A stretch of DNA of 64,000 nt from JAOAPY01 sp038237475 (GTDB taxonomy: Bacteria > Acidobacteriota > Blastocatellia > Pyrinomonadales > Pyrinomonadaceae). Shown here one piece after another: positions 54,592 to 62,835 of the stretch (position 1 is the first letter of the stretch; each line of letters starts with the position of its first letter). The notes under the pieces are model-generated. The model was not told the origin of the DNA. It made no database searches and was given only the letters and a program-made list of their open reading frames with translations. The stretch covers positions 1-64,000 of the forward strand of contig JBBRYS010000003.1 of NCBI GenBank assembly GCA_038237475.1. The letters run 5' to 3'. A program made the position numbers and the translations under genes.

Positions 54592-54623
54592 TTACGTCTG
54601 GCTCCCCTGAACTACAGGTTGGT

Positions 54624-55073
54624 TTAGGACACTTTGATCTTTACCGGTTGCGTGCTGCGCTCTTTTCGTTTCGGCAGGCGCACATACAACACTCCATCTT
54701 TATACTCTGCTTCAATCTGTTCGCGGTCAACCGCGAGGGGAACGCCAAACGCGCGATTAAAGCGACCCTCGGGCCGCTCGCTGCGAGGTTGTCCCTCTGC
54801 CCTACCGACGGTGCGGGTGCCCTTAATTACGAGTCGTTCGTTCTCAAGGTTAATCTCCAGCGTGTTGCGATCAATTCCGGGAACGTCCAGCGCCACTTCG
54901 TATTCTCCGGCGCGCTCATAGACATCGGCGATCGGTATCCAATCGACTCGTTCAATCCCTTCCTCACTTTCGGGACGTTCACGATTGCGGCGCGTGGTTG
55001 CGTCTTCAAACAATTCATTCATGCGATCCTGCAAGAGCATCAAATCCCGTATCGGGTCCCAGTGGCGTGGCAT
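54624..55073 (-). CDS. Small heat shock protein Hsp20 (second)
   Basis: About 149 residues starting at ATG 55073 (MPRHWDPIRDLMLLQDRMNE). GGAGG is five bases upstream; an adjacent ATG at 55076 is too close to it. The alpha-crystallin domain spans ~45-140: WIPIADVYERAGEYEVALDV, NLENERLVIKGTR, RAFGVPLAVDREQIEAEYKD and GVLYVRLPKR. An ATP-independent holdase for unfolding proteins, placed between clpB and grpE. Confidence 0.94.
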   Translation of the reverse strand: MPRHWDPIRDLMLLQDRMNELFEDATTRRNRERPESEEGIERVDWIPIADVYERAGEYEVALDVPGIDRNTLEINLENERLVIKGTRTVGRAEGQPRSERPEGRFNRAFGVPLAVDREQIEAEYKDGVLYVRLPKRKERSTQPVKIKVS

Positions 55074-55143
55074 CATTACCTCCAAAACTTGAAATAATTG
55101 TCCGGCAAACTCCAGGCAAAACGCTAAACCAAAGTTGCCCGGC

Positions 55144-57741
55144 TTACTTCGCACCTGCGGCGGCGGCCTCCATCTCAAATACCATCTCGTCGCCCTTTGC
55201 CGTTACGCGAATAGTCTGTCCCTGAGTGATTTCACCCTGCAACAATCTCACCGCCAACGGATTCTGCAGCAGCGTTTGAATCGCTCGCTTCAAAGGCCGC
55301 GCACCATAATTTGGATCGTAGCCTTCGCGGGCCAGCAGTGCGCGAGCCGGCTGATCGAGAACCAGGCTCACATGTCGTTCAGCCAGCAGCGCGCGTAACC
55401 GCTCGAGTTGCACGTCAATAATCTGCTCAATCTGCTCACGAGAAAGTTGATGAAAGATGACAATGTCATCGATGCGGTTCAAAAACTCAGGCTTGAAATG
55501 TGACCGCAATTCTTCGAGCACCGCTACACGCACCTGTTTCTCATCTCCCTGGGCCGCTTGTATCTCGCGCGAGCCAAGGTTGGAAGTCATGATCAGGACC
55601 GTGTTCTTGAAATCGACGGTGCGGCCTTTGGCATCAGTAAGCCGGCCGTCATCCAGAATTTGCAGCAAGACATTAAATACATCGGGATGCGCTTTTTCGA
55701 TCTCGTCAAATAGGATGACGGAATAGGGACGCCGGCGGACGGATTCTGTCAGCTGACCGCCTTCCTCATAACCGACATAGCCCGGCGGAGCGCCGATCAT
55801 GCGCGCCACTGCGTGCTTCTCCATGTACTCAGACATATCGAGTCGAATCATGGACCGCTCGTCATCGAAGAGAAACTCAGCGAGCGCGCGTGCCGTTTCA
55901 GTCTTGCCGACGCCGGTGGGTCCAAGGAATATGAAAGATCCAACCGGGCGATTCGGATCCTGTAAACCGGCCCGGGCTCGCCGCACGGCATTAGATACCG
56001 CCGCCAGCGCTTCGTCCTGACCGATGACGCGCTGGCCCAGTCGGCCTTCCATCGTGACCAGCTTCTGCATCTCACCTTCGAGCATTTTTGAAACGGGGAC
56101 GCCGGTCCACTTGGCAACTACCTCTGCTACGTCTTCTTCATCGACTTCTTCCTTGAGCATGACGCCGTCTTTTTGAAACTCAGCCAGTTTCTCGCCTTCG
56201 GCCGCGAGTTTGGCCTCGAGTTCCGGAATTTGGCCGTATTGCAATTCAGAAGCACGCGCCAGGTCGCCGGCATTTCGCGCCTGGTCCAATTGGAGCTTCA
56301 GTTGCTCAACTTCAGCCTTGGCAGTGCGCATCTTTTCGATCGCTTCCTTCTCCGACTGCCATTTGGCTTTCATGCCTGAAGATTCTTCCTTCAGGTCACC
56401 GATGCGCTTTTCAATCTCCTGCAAACGATCCTTTGAACGCGTGTCTTCTTCGCGCTGCAGCGCCTGTCGCTCGATCTCGAGCTGAGTTATCTCTCGTTCC
56501 AGTTGATCGATTTCCTGCGGCAGCGAATCGATCTCGATACGCAGGCGGGAAGCAGCTTCATCAATAAGATCAATTGCCTTGTCCGGCAGAAACCGATCAG
56601 AGATATAACGATTGGAAAGCGTAGCCGCCGCCACGATTGCTGAGTCCTTGATCCTCACGCCGTGATGAACTTCATACTTCTCTTTCAAACCGCGCAGTAT
56701 GGCAATGGTGTCTTCGACCGTTGGTTCCCCGACGTAAATTTGCTGGAAGCGTCGCTCGAGCGCCGCATCCTTTTCTATATATTTCTTGTACTCATTGAGC
56801 GTAGTCGCACCCACGCAACGCAGTTCACCGCGCGCGAGTGCCGGCTTCAACATGTTAGAAGCGTCGATCGCTCCTTCCGCTGCGCCGGCGCCCACCAGCG
56901 TATGCAGTTCGTCGATGAAGAGCACAATGTGACCCTGCGCGTTTTCGATCTCTTTCAAAACTGATTTCAAACGATCTTCGAATTCACCGCGATATTTGGC
57001 CCCGGCCAGCATGGAACCAAGGTCGAGTCCGACCAGGCGCTTGTTACGAAGAGTTTCCGGCACGTCACCCGAGACGATACGCTGCGCCAGTCCTTCGACG
57101 ATGGCTGTCTTGCCGACGCCGGGCTCGCCAATCAGCACTGGATTATTTTTGGTGCGCCGGGAAAGGACCTGGATGGTGCGACGGATTTCATCGTCACGGC
57201 CAATCACTGGATCAAGTTTGCCTTTGCGGGCAAGCTCAGTCAGATCGCGTGCATATTTTGAGAGGGCCTGGTAGTTGGCTTCTGCGTTCTGATCGGTAAT
57301 GCGCGAGCCGCCACGCATCTGCTCGACGACTTTCAGGAGATCATCGCGCTTCAAGCCGTGCTGCCGCACAATTTTGCCGGCGTCTCCCTCTTTTTCTTCG
57401 CTGATGGCCAACAACAGATGTTCGGTCGATACAAAATCATCCTGCATCGACTCCGCCTGCTTTTGCGCGGCGTTAAAGATCTGCGTTAGTCGCGGGCTGA
57501 AATACTGCTGTCCGCCCTGAACGCGCGGAAAGCGCGCAATTGCCGCCTGGATATCGTTGGCTACAACAGTGACGTTGACAGAGAGCTTGCCCAGTATCGG
57601 ACGCACAATGCCCTCAGGTTGCTCAAGCATTGCGGCTAACAAATGTTCAGGTTCAACCTGTTGGTTTTGATTCTTCTCGGCTGTCTCAATAGCAGTTTGA
57701 ATCGCTTCCTGGGCTCTGAGAGTAAATTTATCTAATCGCAT
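55144..57741 (-). CDS. clpB: ATP-dependent disaggregase ClpB
   Basis: 865 residues. N domain (MRLDKFTLRAQEAIQTAIE), AAA-1 with GEPGVGKTAIVEG and FIDELHTLVGAG, the long coiled-coil middle domain (~395-525), and AAA-2 with GPTGVGKTETARA, ending DEMVFEMEAA. The middle domain and the absence of a ClpP-docking tripeptide identify a disaggregase cooperating with DnaK. It is the second gene after the hsp20/HAIR-type promoter, flanked on both sides by hsp20 genes. Confidence 0.97.
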   Translation of the reverse strand: MRLDKFTLRAQEAIQTAIETAEKNQNQQVEPEHLLAAMLEQPEGIVRPILGKLSVNVTVVANDIQAAIARFPRVQGGQQYFSPRLTQIFNAAQKQAESMQDDFVSTEHLLLAISEEKEGDAGKIVRQHGLKRDDLLKVVEQMRGGSRITDQNAEANYQALSKYARDLTELARKGKLDPVIGRDDEIRRTIQVLSRRTKNNPVLIGEPGVGKTAIVEGLAQRIVSGDVPETLRNKRLVGLDLGSMLAGAKYRGEFEDRLKSVLKEIENAQGHIVLFIDELHTLVGAGAAEGAIDASNMLKPALARGELRCVGATTLNEYKKYIEKDAALERRFQQIYVGEPTVEDTIAILRGLKEKYEVHHGVRIKDSAIVAAATLSNRYISDRFLPDKAIDLIDEAASRLRIEIDSLPQEIDQLEREITQLEIERQALQREEDTRSKDRLQEIEKRIGDLKEESSGMKAKWQSEKEAIEKMRTAKAEVEQLKLQLDQARNAGDLARASELQYGQIPELEAKLAAEGEKLAEFQKDGVMLKEEVDEEDVAEVVAKWTGVPVSKMLEGEMQKLVTMEGRLGQRVIGQDEALAAVSNAVRRARAGLQDPNRPVGSFIFLGPTGVGKTETARALAEFLFDDERSMIRLDMSEYMEKHAVARMIGAPPGYVGYEEGGQLTESVRRRPYSVILFDEIEKAHPDVFNVLLQILDDGRLTDAKGRTVDFKNTVLIMTSNLGSREIQAAQGDEKQVRVAVLEELRSHFKPEFLNRIDDIVIFHQLSREQIEQIIDVQLERLRALLAERHVSLVLDQPARALLAREGYDPNYGARPLKRAIQTLLQNPLAVRLLQGEITQGQTIRVTAKGDEMVFEMEAAAAGAK

Positions 57742-57781
57742 TTTGTAACGGCACCTTTGTTAATTCCTGCTTCAATGCGTT

Positions 57782-57818
57782 AGAGCGGGAGCTCCCGGCG
57801 AAGGGAGCAGCCCGCTCT
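57782..57818 (-). terminator. Intercistronic hairpin between hsp20 and clpB
   Basis: Outer stem AGAGCGGG (57782-57789) / CCCGCTCT (57811-57818) and inner CTCCC/GGGAG (57792-57796, 57803-57807). There is no T-run on the minus strand, so it is probably an mRNA-processing or stability hairpin rather than a full terminator. Confidence 0.55.
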
Positions 57819-57838
57819 GTTTCTCGAACTCCCAGGCT

Positions 57839-58369
57839 TTAGACTCCGCCGGCGGTTTCCTTCGCTTTGAGATTCTTCTCGCCTCCTGAGGAGCTGGTTT
57901 CAATGGTTTTGGATTTGGCGTTGAGATCACCACCAATCTCAATCCGTCTTGCCTTGGTCTCTTCACGTTTGGGAAGAGTCACTCGCAGTACACCGTTGCG
58001 GTACTCGGCAGCTGCGCCTTCGCCTGAAACGGTCTGCGGCAAGGTAAAGGAACGCGTAAATGATCCATAGGCGCGCTCGACGCGATGATAATTGTCGGCG
58101 TCATCCTGCTTCTCAAAACGACGCTCACCGCGCAGGGTGATCACGTTGTTTTCTATGGTCAGGTCAAAATCCTCGCGATTCATACCCGGCAATTCTGCTT
58201 CCAGGATGATTTGGTCCTTGTTCTCATAAATATCGACACTAGGGTTCCAGGCCCCGCGTCCGATGCCTTCGTCACCGAACGACGGCGTCAGATTATTTGA
58301 GAACAATCGATTCACCTCTTCCTGCAAGGTGCGCAGGTCTCGGAACGGATCGTAACGAACGATACTCAT
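57839..58369 (-). CDS. Small heat shock protein Hsp20 (first)
   Basis: 176 residues. N-terminal arm MSIVRYDPFRDLRTLQEEVN, alpha-crystallin domain ~42-140 (NPSVDIYENKDQIILEAELP, ENNVITLRGERR, YGSFTRSFTLPQ, GVLRVTLPKRE), then a ~35-residue charged Ser/Lys tail. First gene of the minus-strand chaperone cluster, with an AGGAGGA-like ribosome site and a strong promoter ~95 bp upstream. It differs clearly from the second Hsp20 at 54624, so the two may form mixed oligomers or have divided roles. Confidence 0.95.
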   Translation of the reverse strand: MSIVRYDPFRDLRTLQEEVNRLFSNNLTPSFGDEGIGRGAWNPSVDIYENKDQIILEAELPGMNREDFDLTIENNVITLRGERRFEKQDDADNYHRVERAYGSFTRSFTLPQTVSGEGAAAEYRNGVLRVTLPKREETKARRIEIGGDLNAKSKTIETSSSGGEKNLKAKETAGGV

Positions 58370-58462
58370 TTTCAGAAATCCTCCTTAGTTCAAGAGAAAC
58401 TTGCTCAATCAAATGGCTTGCAGAACCCCAAATTCGAAGCCGATCAAACTGAGCGCCCGAGA

Positions 58463-58492
58463 ATAATAAAGGTTGAGTCTCTTTCTGTCAAG
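58463..58492 (-). promoter_or_regulatory. Sigma-70 promoter overlapped by a HAIR-like (HspR) operator
   Basis: On the minus strand TTGACA (58491-58486) and TATTAT (58468-58463) are exactly 17 bases apart, a near-consensus housekeeping promoter. CTTGACA-N7-ACTCAAC (58492-58472) matches the HspR operator CTTGAGT-N7-ACTCAAG at 11 of 14 defined positions with correct spacing. It covers the -35 box and spacer. The arrangement implies strong expression under heat stress through loss of repression. No hspR gene is in the window, so the regulator is inferred. Confidence 0.7.
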
Positions 58493-58564
58493 TCCACTCG
58501 AAATGGAAAATTCCCTAAATAAACTATGAGAGTTTGGGTTGCTTGGAGTTGATCTCTTGAGGGG

Positions 58565-59992
58565 TTAAAGTCGGAAAAATCGTTTGATGGACGCGAGAAT
58601 GCCTTCCGACTCGTCCGCAGTGTCGGGGCCTTCCGGGCGATCGGCGAGGGCCTTGCGGCGCTCTGAAATGATGTAGCTAAGCGATTCGACGAGGTCGGGG
58701 TTGGTGTCAAAAATCTTTTTCATCGCCTGGTAGCCAATTTCGAGCACCTCGGTCTCCTCAACCGCGACTACATTTGCAGTTCGTGGCTCACCGGTAAACA
58801 GGGCCATCTCACCAAAAAAATCACCATCATTAAGGATTGCGACGGCTCGGGCCTGACCGTTGTCTGATATCTGCACCTGGACGCGACCGCGATGCACCAC
58901 AAACATCGACGATCCTGCTTCGCCTGCCCGGATGACGGTTTCGCTTGGGGCGAACACGTGTCGCACTGACGACTGCGCGAGCGTCGCGGTCTCTTCGGCA
59001 GAAAGCGGGGCAAAGATGTCGACCGCCGATAAGCGTTCGATAAGCGCTTCCTGATCGGATTCAACCGCTGGATGTTTGGACTTGCGCGACAGCTCAACCG
59101 TACGCGTTGGGAAATTGAATGTCAGGCCGGCGCGGCGGAATGCGTACCAGATTCTTTGCCGCACAAGGGCGTCGGTGTCGTTGTAGCGAGCGTAGTCAAC
59201 GAGCCAGTACTTGACCTCATAGTCAATTCCGCTATCGGCCAGGCCCCGGATTCGCACGATAGGAGTAATTTTGTCCGACACGTTTTCAGCTTCGCGCACC
59301 GATTCCCGCACTACATGAATGGCCTTGGCTGGGGAATCAGAATAGAGGGTACTGAAATACACCAGGCGAGCGTTCAAATTATTTCGGGGACATACTTCGA
59401 TCGCCTCTTTGGCGGCGCTGCTGTTGCTGACGTGTACGACATGGTTTTGAAAGGTGCGGATTTTGATCGCGCGCCAGGAGATACTTTCCACAACGCCGGT
59501 ATGGGTTTGGTTTCCCACCGAGATCACATCGCCCACCTGGAACGGATGGTCCGCATGCAACGAGATACCGGCAAAAAAGTTTCCCAGCGTATCCTGCAAA
59601 GCCAAACCCAGGATTACTCCAAAAATAGCAGAAGTCGTGAACAGTGCTCCGAGATCAACTCCTGGGTAGACCTGGCTGAAGATAACAAAAAATAGAATAG
59701 TGAACGCGACAATCGAGAAAATGTTCTTGACGAGCGTCGGCGCTTCATAGCCGCGTCGCAAACGGAAAACCAGTTCGAACAGGAGCACTCGCAAAGCTCT
59801 GACGCTGAGATAGGCCAGTAAGGCCCAGAGGAGCAGCTTCACTATGTGGAGCGTATCCTGCTGCTGTTTGAAACTCATCCGCCGCCCAGCCAGTGCGGAC
59901 TCCAGGGCTGGAAGAAAAAAGTAGATGCCTACTACAGCTGCGAGGGTAGCGAAGGCAAACAGTACCAGTCGGTTCTTGAAGCGGGATCCCAC
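58565..59992 (-). CDS. MscS-type channel with C-terminal cyclic-nucleotide-binding domain
   Basis: 475 residues from a GTG. Membrane helices near 10-30, 50-75, 88-110 and 118-145. The pore-lining/beta domain has GVILGLALQDTLGNFFAGIS and FQVGDVISVGNQTGVVESI-type sequence. After the MscS alpha-beta part, residues ~325-450 form a cNMP-binding domain (ETVIRAGEAGSSMFVVHRGR, NDGDFFGEMALFTGEPRTA). GEMALF and PRTA are the phosphate-binding cassette. This is the architecture of bacterial cyclic-nucleotide-gated channels of the MscS superfamily (bCNG), usually poorly mechanosensitive. No cyclase is adjacent. Confidence 0.93.
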   Translation of the reverse strand: MGSRFKNRLVLFAFATLAAVVGIYFFLPALESALAGRRMSFKQQQDTLHIVKLLLWALLAYLSVRALRVLLFELVFRLRRGYEAPTLVKNIFSIVAFTILFFVIFSQVYPGVDLGALFTTSAIFGVILGLALQDTLGNFFAGISLHADHPFQVGDVISVGNQTHTGVVESISWRAIKIRTFQNHVVHVSNSSAAKEAIEVCPRNNLNARLVYFSTLYSDSPAKAIHVVRESVREAENVSDKITPIVRIRGLADSGIDYEVKYWLVDYARYNDTDALVRQRIWYAFRRAGLTFNFPTRTVELSRKSKHPAVESDQEALIERLSAVDIFAPLSAEETATLAQSSVRHVFAPSETVIRAGEAGSSMFVVHRGRVQVQISDNGQARAVAILNDGDFFGEMALFTGEPRTANVVAVEETEVLEIGYQAMKKIFDTNPDLVESLSYIISERRKALADRPEGPDTADESEGILASIKRFFRL

Positions 59993-60099
59993 AGTATTTA
60001 CCTGACTACGTTTCTGCTGGGCTAAGTGATGGTTCAGAAGCAGCTAATCTTTTATCATTGATCGCTATTGTTGGCGAGAAGATTAGTAGTCTCTGGTAA

Positions 60100-61419
60100 T
60101 TAGAAGCGCAACAACCCAGGGAACAGGGCAGAGACTATATACAGAAGTGAAAGCAGCGTGACGATAATGGTGGTGAGCCAGGCTGCTAAGTTGTAGAGTC
60201 GGCCGTTAACATATGCTCCCATGATTTCACGATCGTTTACCAGGCGCAGCACAGTGATGAGGATTATCGGCAACAACAGACCATTGATTACCTGAGTTAC
60301 CAGCAGGACGCTGATCAGCGGCAAGTCCGGTATCACAGCAATTCCCGCCCCGACTGCGATCAGAAAAGTGAAGACTCCAATAAAAATTGGTGCTTCACGA
60401 AAGCTCATCGAGACACCCTTTTCAAAACCCAGAGCTTCGCTGATTGAATAGGCTGTCGCCAGCGGTAATACTCCAGCAGCCAACATCGAAGCGCCGAACA
60501 ATCCAATGGCAAATAATTTCTCGGCATAGACACCGGCCAGGGGTTCAAGCGCGTGCGCGGCGCTCGCCGCACTGTCTACGCGTAACCCGTGTTTGTGAAG
60601 CGTAGCGGCAGTTGAGATGACAATGAAAAGCGCGATGGAGATGGCGAACACCGTTCCCACCCAGACATCCAGTCGGGTTTCAGCATAGTTAGCGGCCGTC
60701 ACCCCCTTTTCAACCACCGATGACTGCACGAAGACCTGCATGTAAGGCGAGATGGTGGTACCGACGATGGCAATGAAGGTAAAAAGAAACGCCGGCTCGA
60801 AACTAAAACTCGGGCGCACCATAGCAACGCCGACGGCGGACCAGTCAGGACGGGCCAGGAATGCAGACACGATGTAGCCCAGAAAAACGAGCGACATTAA
60901 CAGGAAGACACGCTCTACTCTTTTGTAAGAGCTCTTGACCACCAGCCACCAGATCGCGATTGCCCCGATCGGGACCGAGATCAGGCGGGATATGCCGAAC
61001 AATTCCGTCGCTGCAGCAATGCCGACAAATTCCGACACGGTTACGCCCGCGTTTGCTATCAGAAGCGCGAGCATGATCAGAGAGGTCCAGCGGACGCCGA
61101 AGCGCTCACGAATGAGATCGGCCAACCCCTTGCCCGTGACCGCGCCCATGCGCGCGCACATCTCCTGAACAATCCCCAGACTTATGGTGATGGGAATAAA
61201 GACCCACAGCAATCGATAGCCATGTTCGGCGCCGACGGAGGAATAGGTCGCAATGCCGCCCGCGTCATTGCCGGCATTGGCAGTGATCATCCCAGGTCCC
61301 AGAATGGCGAGATAGGCCAGCAGGCGTTTGCGTCGCGCCACGGTGTGACGCACGCGACGCGAGCCGCGCTGCAACAAGCTGCGTCCGGCAGCCCTTACTG
61401 CTTCTCGTGACTCTGGCAC
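60100..61419 (-). CDS. Nramp-family divalent metal transporter
   Basis: 439 residues from a GTG with GAGGA upstream. A basic ~35-residue N-terminus leads to about 11 membrane helices. Helix 1 contains GPGMITANAGNDAGG, in place of the DPGN motif of classical Nramp. The canonical Asp-Pro-Gly-Asn metal site is therefore altered (Asn-Ala-Gly-Asn-Asp), so it may belong to the NRAMP-related group with different ion preference, such as Mg or Al. It is preceded by the PRC/MgtE-N/CBS gene, 68 bp away on the same strand. Confidence 0.88.
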   Translation of the reverse strand: MPESREAVRAAGRSLLQRGSRRVRHTVARRKRLLAYLAILGPGMITANAGNDAGGIATYSSVGAEHGYRLLWVFIPITISLGIVQEMCARMGAVTGKGLADLIRERFGVRWTSLIMLALLIANAGVTVSEFVGIAAATELFGISRLISVPIGAIAIWWLVVKSSYKRVERVFLLMSLVFLGYIVSAFLARPDWSAVGVAMVRPSFSFEPAFLFTFIAIVGTTISPYMQVFVQSSVVEKGVTAANYAETRLDVWVGTVFAISIALFIVISTAATLHKHGLRVDSAASAAHALEPLAGVYAEKLFAIGLFGASMLAAGVLPLATAYSISEALGFEKGVSMSFREAPIFIGVFTFLIAVGAGIAVIPDLPLISVLLVTQVINGLLLPIILITVLRLVNDREIMGAYVNGRLYNLAAWLTTIIVTLLSLLYIVSALFPGLLRF

Positions 61420-61487
61420 TTGGAGGTTCCTCGCTCATGCTCGTTCTGCTGCGGGGGTTATGCGGAAATCGCGATCCATTTCTTTCG

Positions 61488-62729
61488 CTAGCCAAACAGT
61501 CGCGGCAATCGTTGACGCCAGTCTTTCGGCAGCAATAATTCCATCGCATCATCCACCGTAATGATGCCGAGAATATCGCCCGTTTCATCCACTACCGGCA
61601 AGGCCAGCAGATTGTATTCCGCGATTTGATGCGCCACGTCAGTAGCTGAATCGTCAGGGTGCGCCCTTTGGTATTCGGAGCGCATGACCTCATCAAGCGG
61701 CGCCGCCGGATTAGCCAAAATCAGGCTGCGCAACGCGATGACACCCACAAGTTGCCACGAGCCTTCACCCTCAACGACATACAAGTAATAAATCATATTG
61801 GGTGTCTCGGCCATCTGCCGCAAGCGGGCCAACGCCTCACCCACAGTTAAATCGCGAGGGAGCGTGACGAACTCGGTCGTCATCAAACCGCCGGCAGTGT
61901 CATCTTCATAAGGCAGCAGCTCGGCGACATCTGCCTGCTCTTCGCCTTCCATTAGGCCCAGCAGCTCCTCCGCTTTCGCCTCAGGCAGGTCGCCGAGCAC
62001 ATCCGCGGCCTCGTCAGGTGACATCCACTCCAGAATGTCGGCCGCCCTTTCTTGGTTCATATCGCCGATGATGCGTGCCTGTCGCTCCGCCGGCATTTCC
62101 TCAAGCGCTTCCGCCGCAGTTTCGTCGTTAAGTGCCTGCACGATCTCGGTGCCGTGATGATAGGAGAGGGATTCGGCAAGTCTGGCGATCTCGACCGGGT
62201 GCAGCCGTCCAAGTTTGTCACTGGATGATTTGAGCTGAACCGTCGCAGCGTCCGTGGCCAGGTAACCGACGTCCGCCCAATCGATGACCTCCACCGGGCG
62301 CCTGCTACCCGCGAATCCTGCAGGAGCCAGGCGCCGCCAAAATCCCTGCAGGCTGACATCTGCTCCGGTCACACGCCATTCATGTGCTGCTTCGATAATC
62401 TGCACGTCGTTTACTCGCACCACACGTTTTCCGTCGACGTCAACCAGTTGCTTATCGAGTACATCCCGCGCGAGGAGGACCTCGCCTTCACGTCTGACGA
62501 ATGGCCGCAGGTCGAGAATATCGGAGTTCATGCGCACGCCGTGCTCGCCAAAGTCAGCCGCGCCCCAGCGCCCGAGGAAAAAATCGCGCCGCCGGTAACG
62601 TGCCACGAAGCCGGTTACCGGAGGGTGGTCGTCTTCGCCCAGACGGATCACGACGTCTTTGATCGTGGCGACGCGTTCGCCTTCGAGGTCGCGAATGGGC
62701 CGGCCTAATACCTGAGACAGATACAGCAT
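61488..62729 (-). CDS. Soluble PRC-barrel / MgtE-N / CBS-pair protein
   Basis: 413 residues. Two PRC-barrel-like domains (~1-85 and ~88-150; SQVLGRPIRDLEGERVATIK and DKQLVDVDGKRVVRVNDV). The MgtE N-domain (~175-285) has repeated helices such as AAEALEEMPAERQARIIGDM and EAADVLGDLPEAKAEELLGL. A CBS pair (~290-410) ends the protein. The MgtE membrane pore is absent, so this is the cytoplasmic Mg-sensing half of MgtE without its channel. It is coupled to the Nramp-type transporter downstream and probably gates or senses for it (inference). Confidence 0.92.
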   Translation of the reverse strand: MLYLSQVLGRPIRDLEGERVATIKDVVIRLGEDDHPPVTGFVARYRRRDFFLGRWGAADFGEHGVRMNSDILDLRPFVRREGEVLLARDVLDKQLVDVDGKRVVRVNDVQIIEAAHEWRVTGADVSLQGFWRRLAPAGFAGSRRPVEVIDWADVGYLATDAATVQLKSSSDKLGRLHPVEIARLAESLSYHHGTEIVQALNDETAAEALEEMPAERQARIIGDMNQERAADILEWMSPDEAADVLGDLPEAKAEELLGLMEGEEQADVAELLPYEDDTAGGLMTTEFVTLPRDLTVGEALARLRQMAETPNMIYYLYVVEGEGSWQLVGVIALRSLILANPAAPLDEVMRSEYQRAHPDDSATDVAHQIAEYNLLALPVVDETGDILGIITVDDAMELLLPKDWRQRLPRLFG

Positions 62730-62835
62730 TAGAGGTTCACAGTCCTGACTTCATTTACAACGGGATCGAGGGAATCATAGCACGGCGTTTTCGCTACCGG
62801 GACCAGAGATCAAGCGCAAACCGGAGGTCCAGGAA

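Noticed and set aside
59072..59695. Plus-strand open frame of 207 codons
   Set aside because: Antisense shadow of the MscS-type channel gene.
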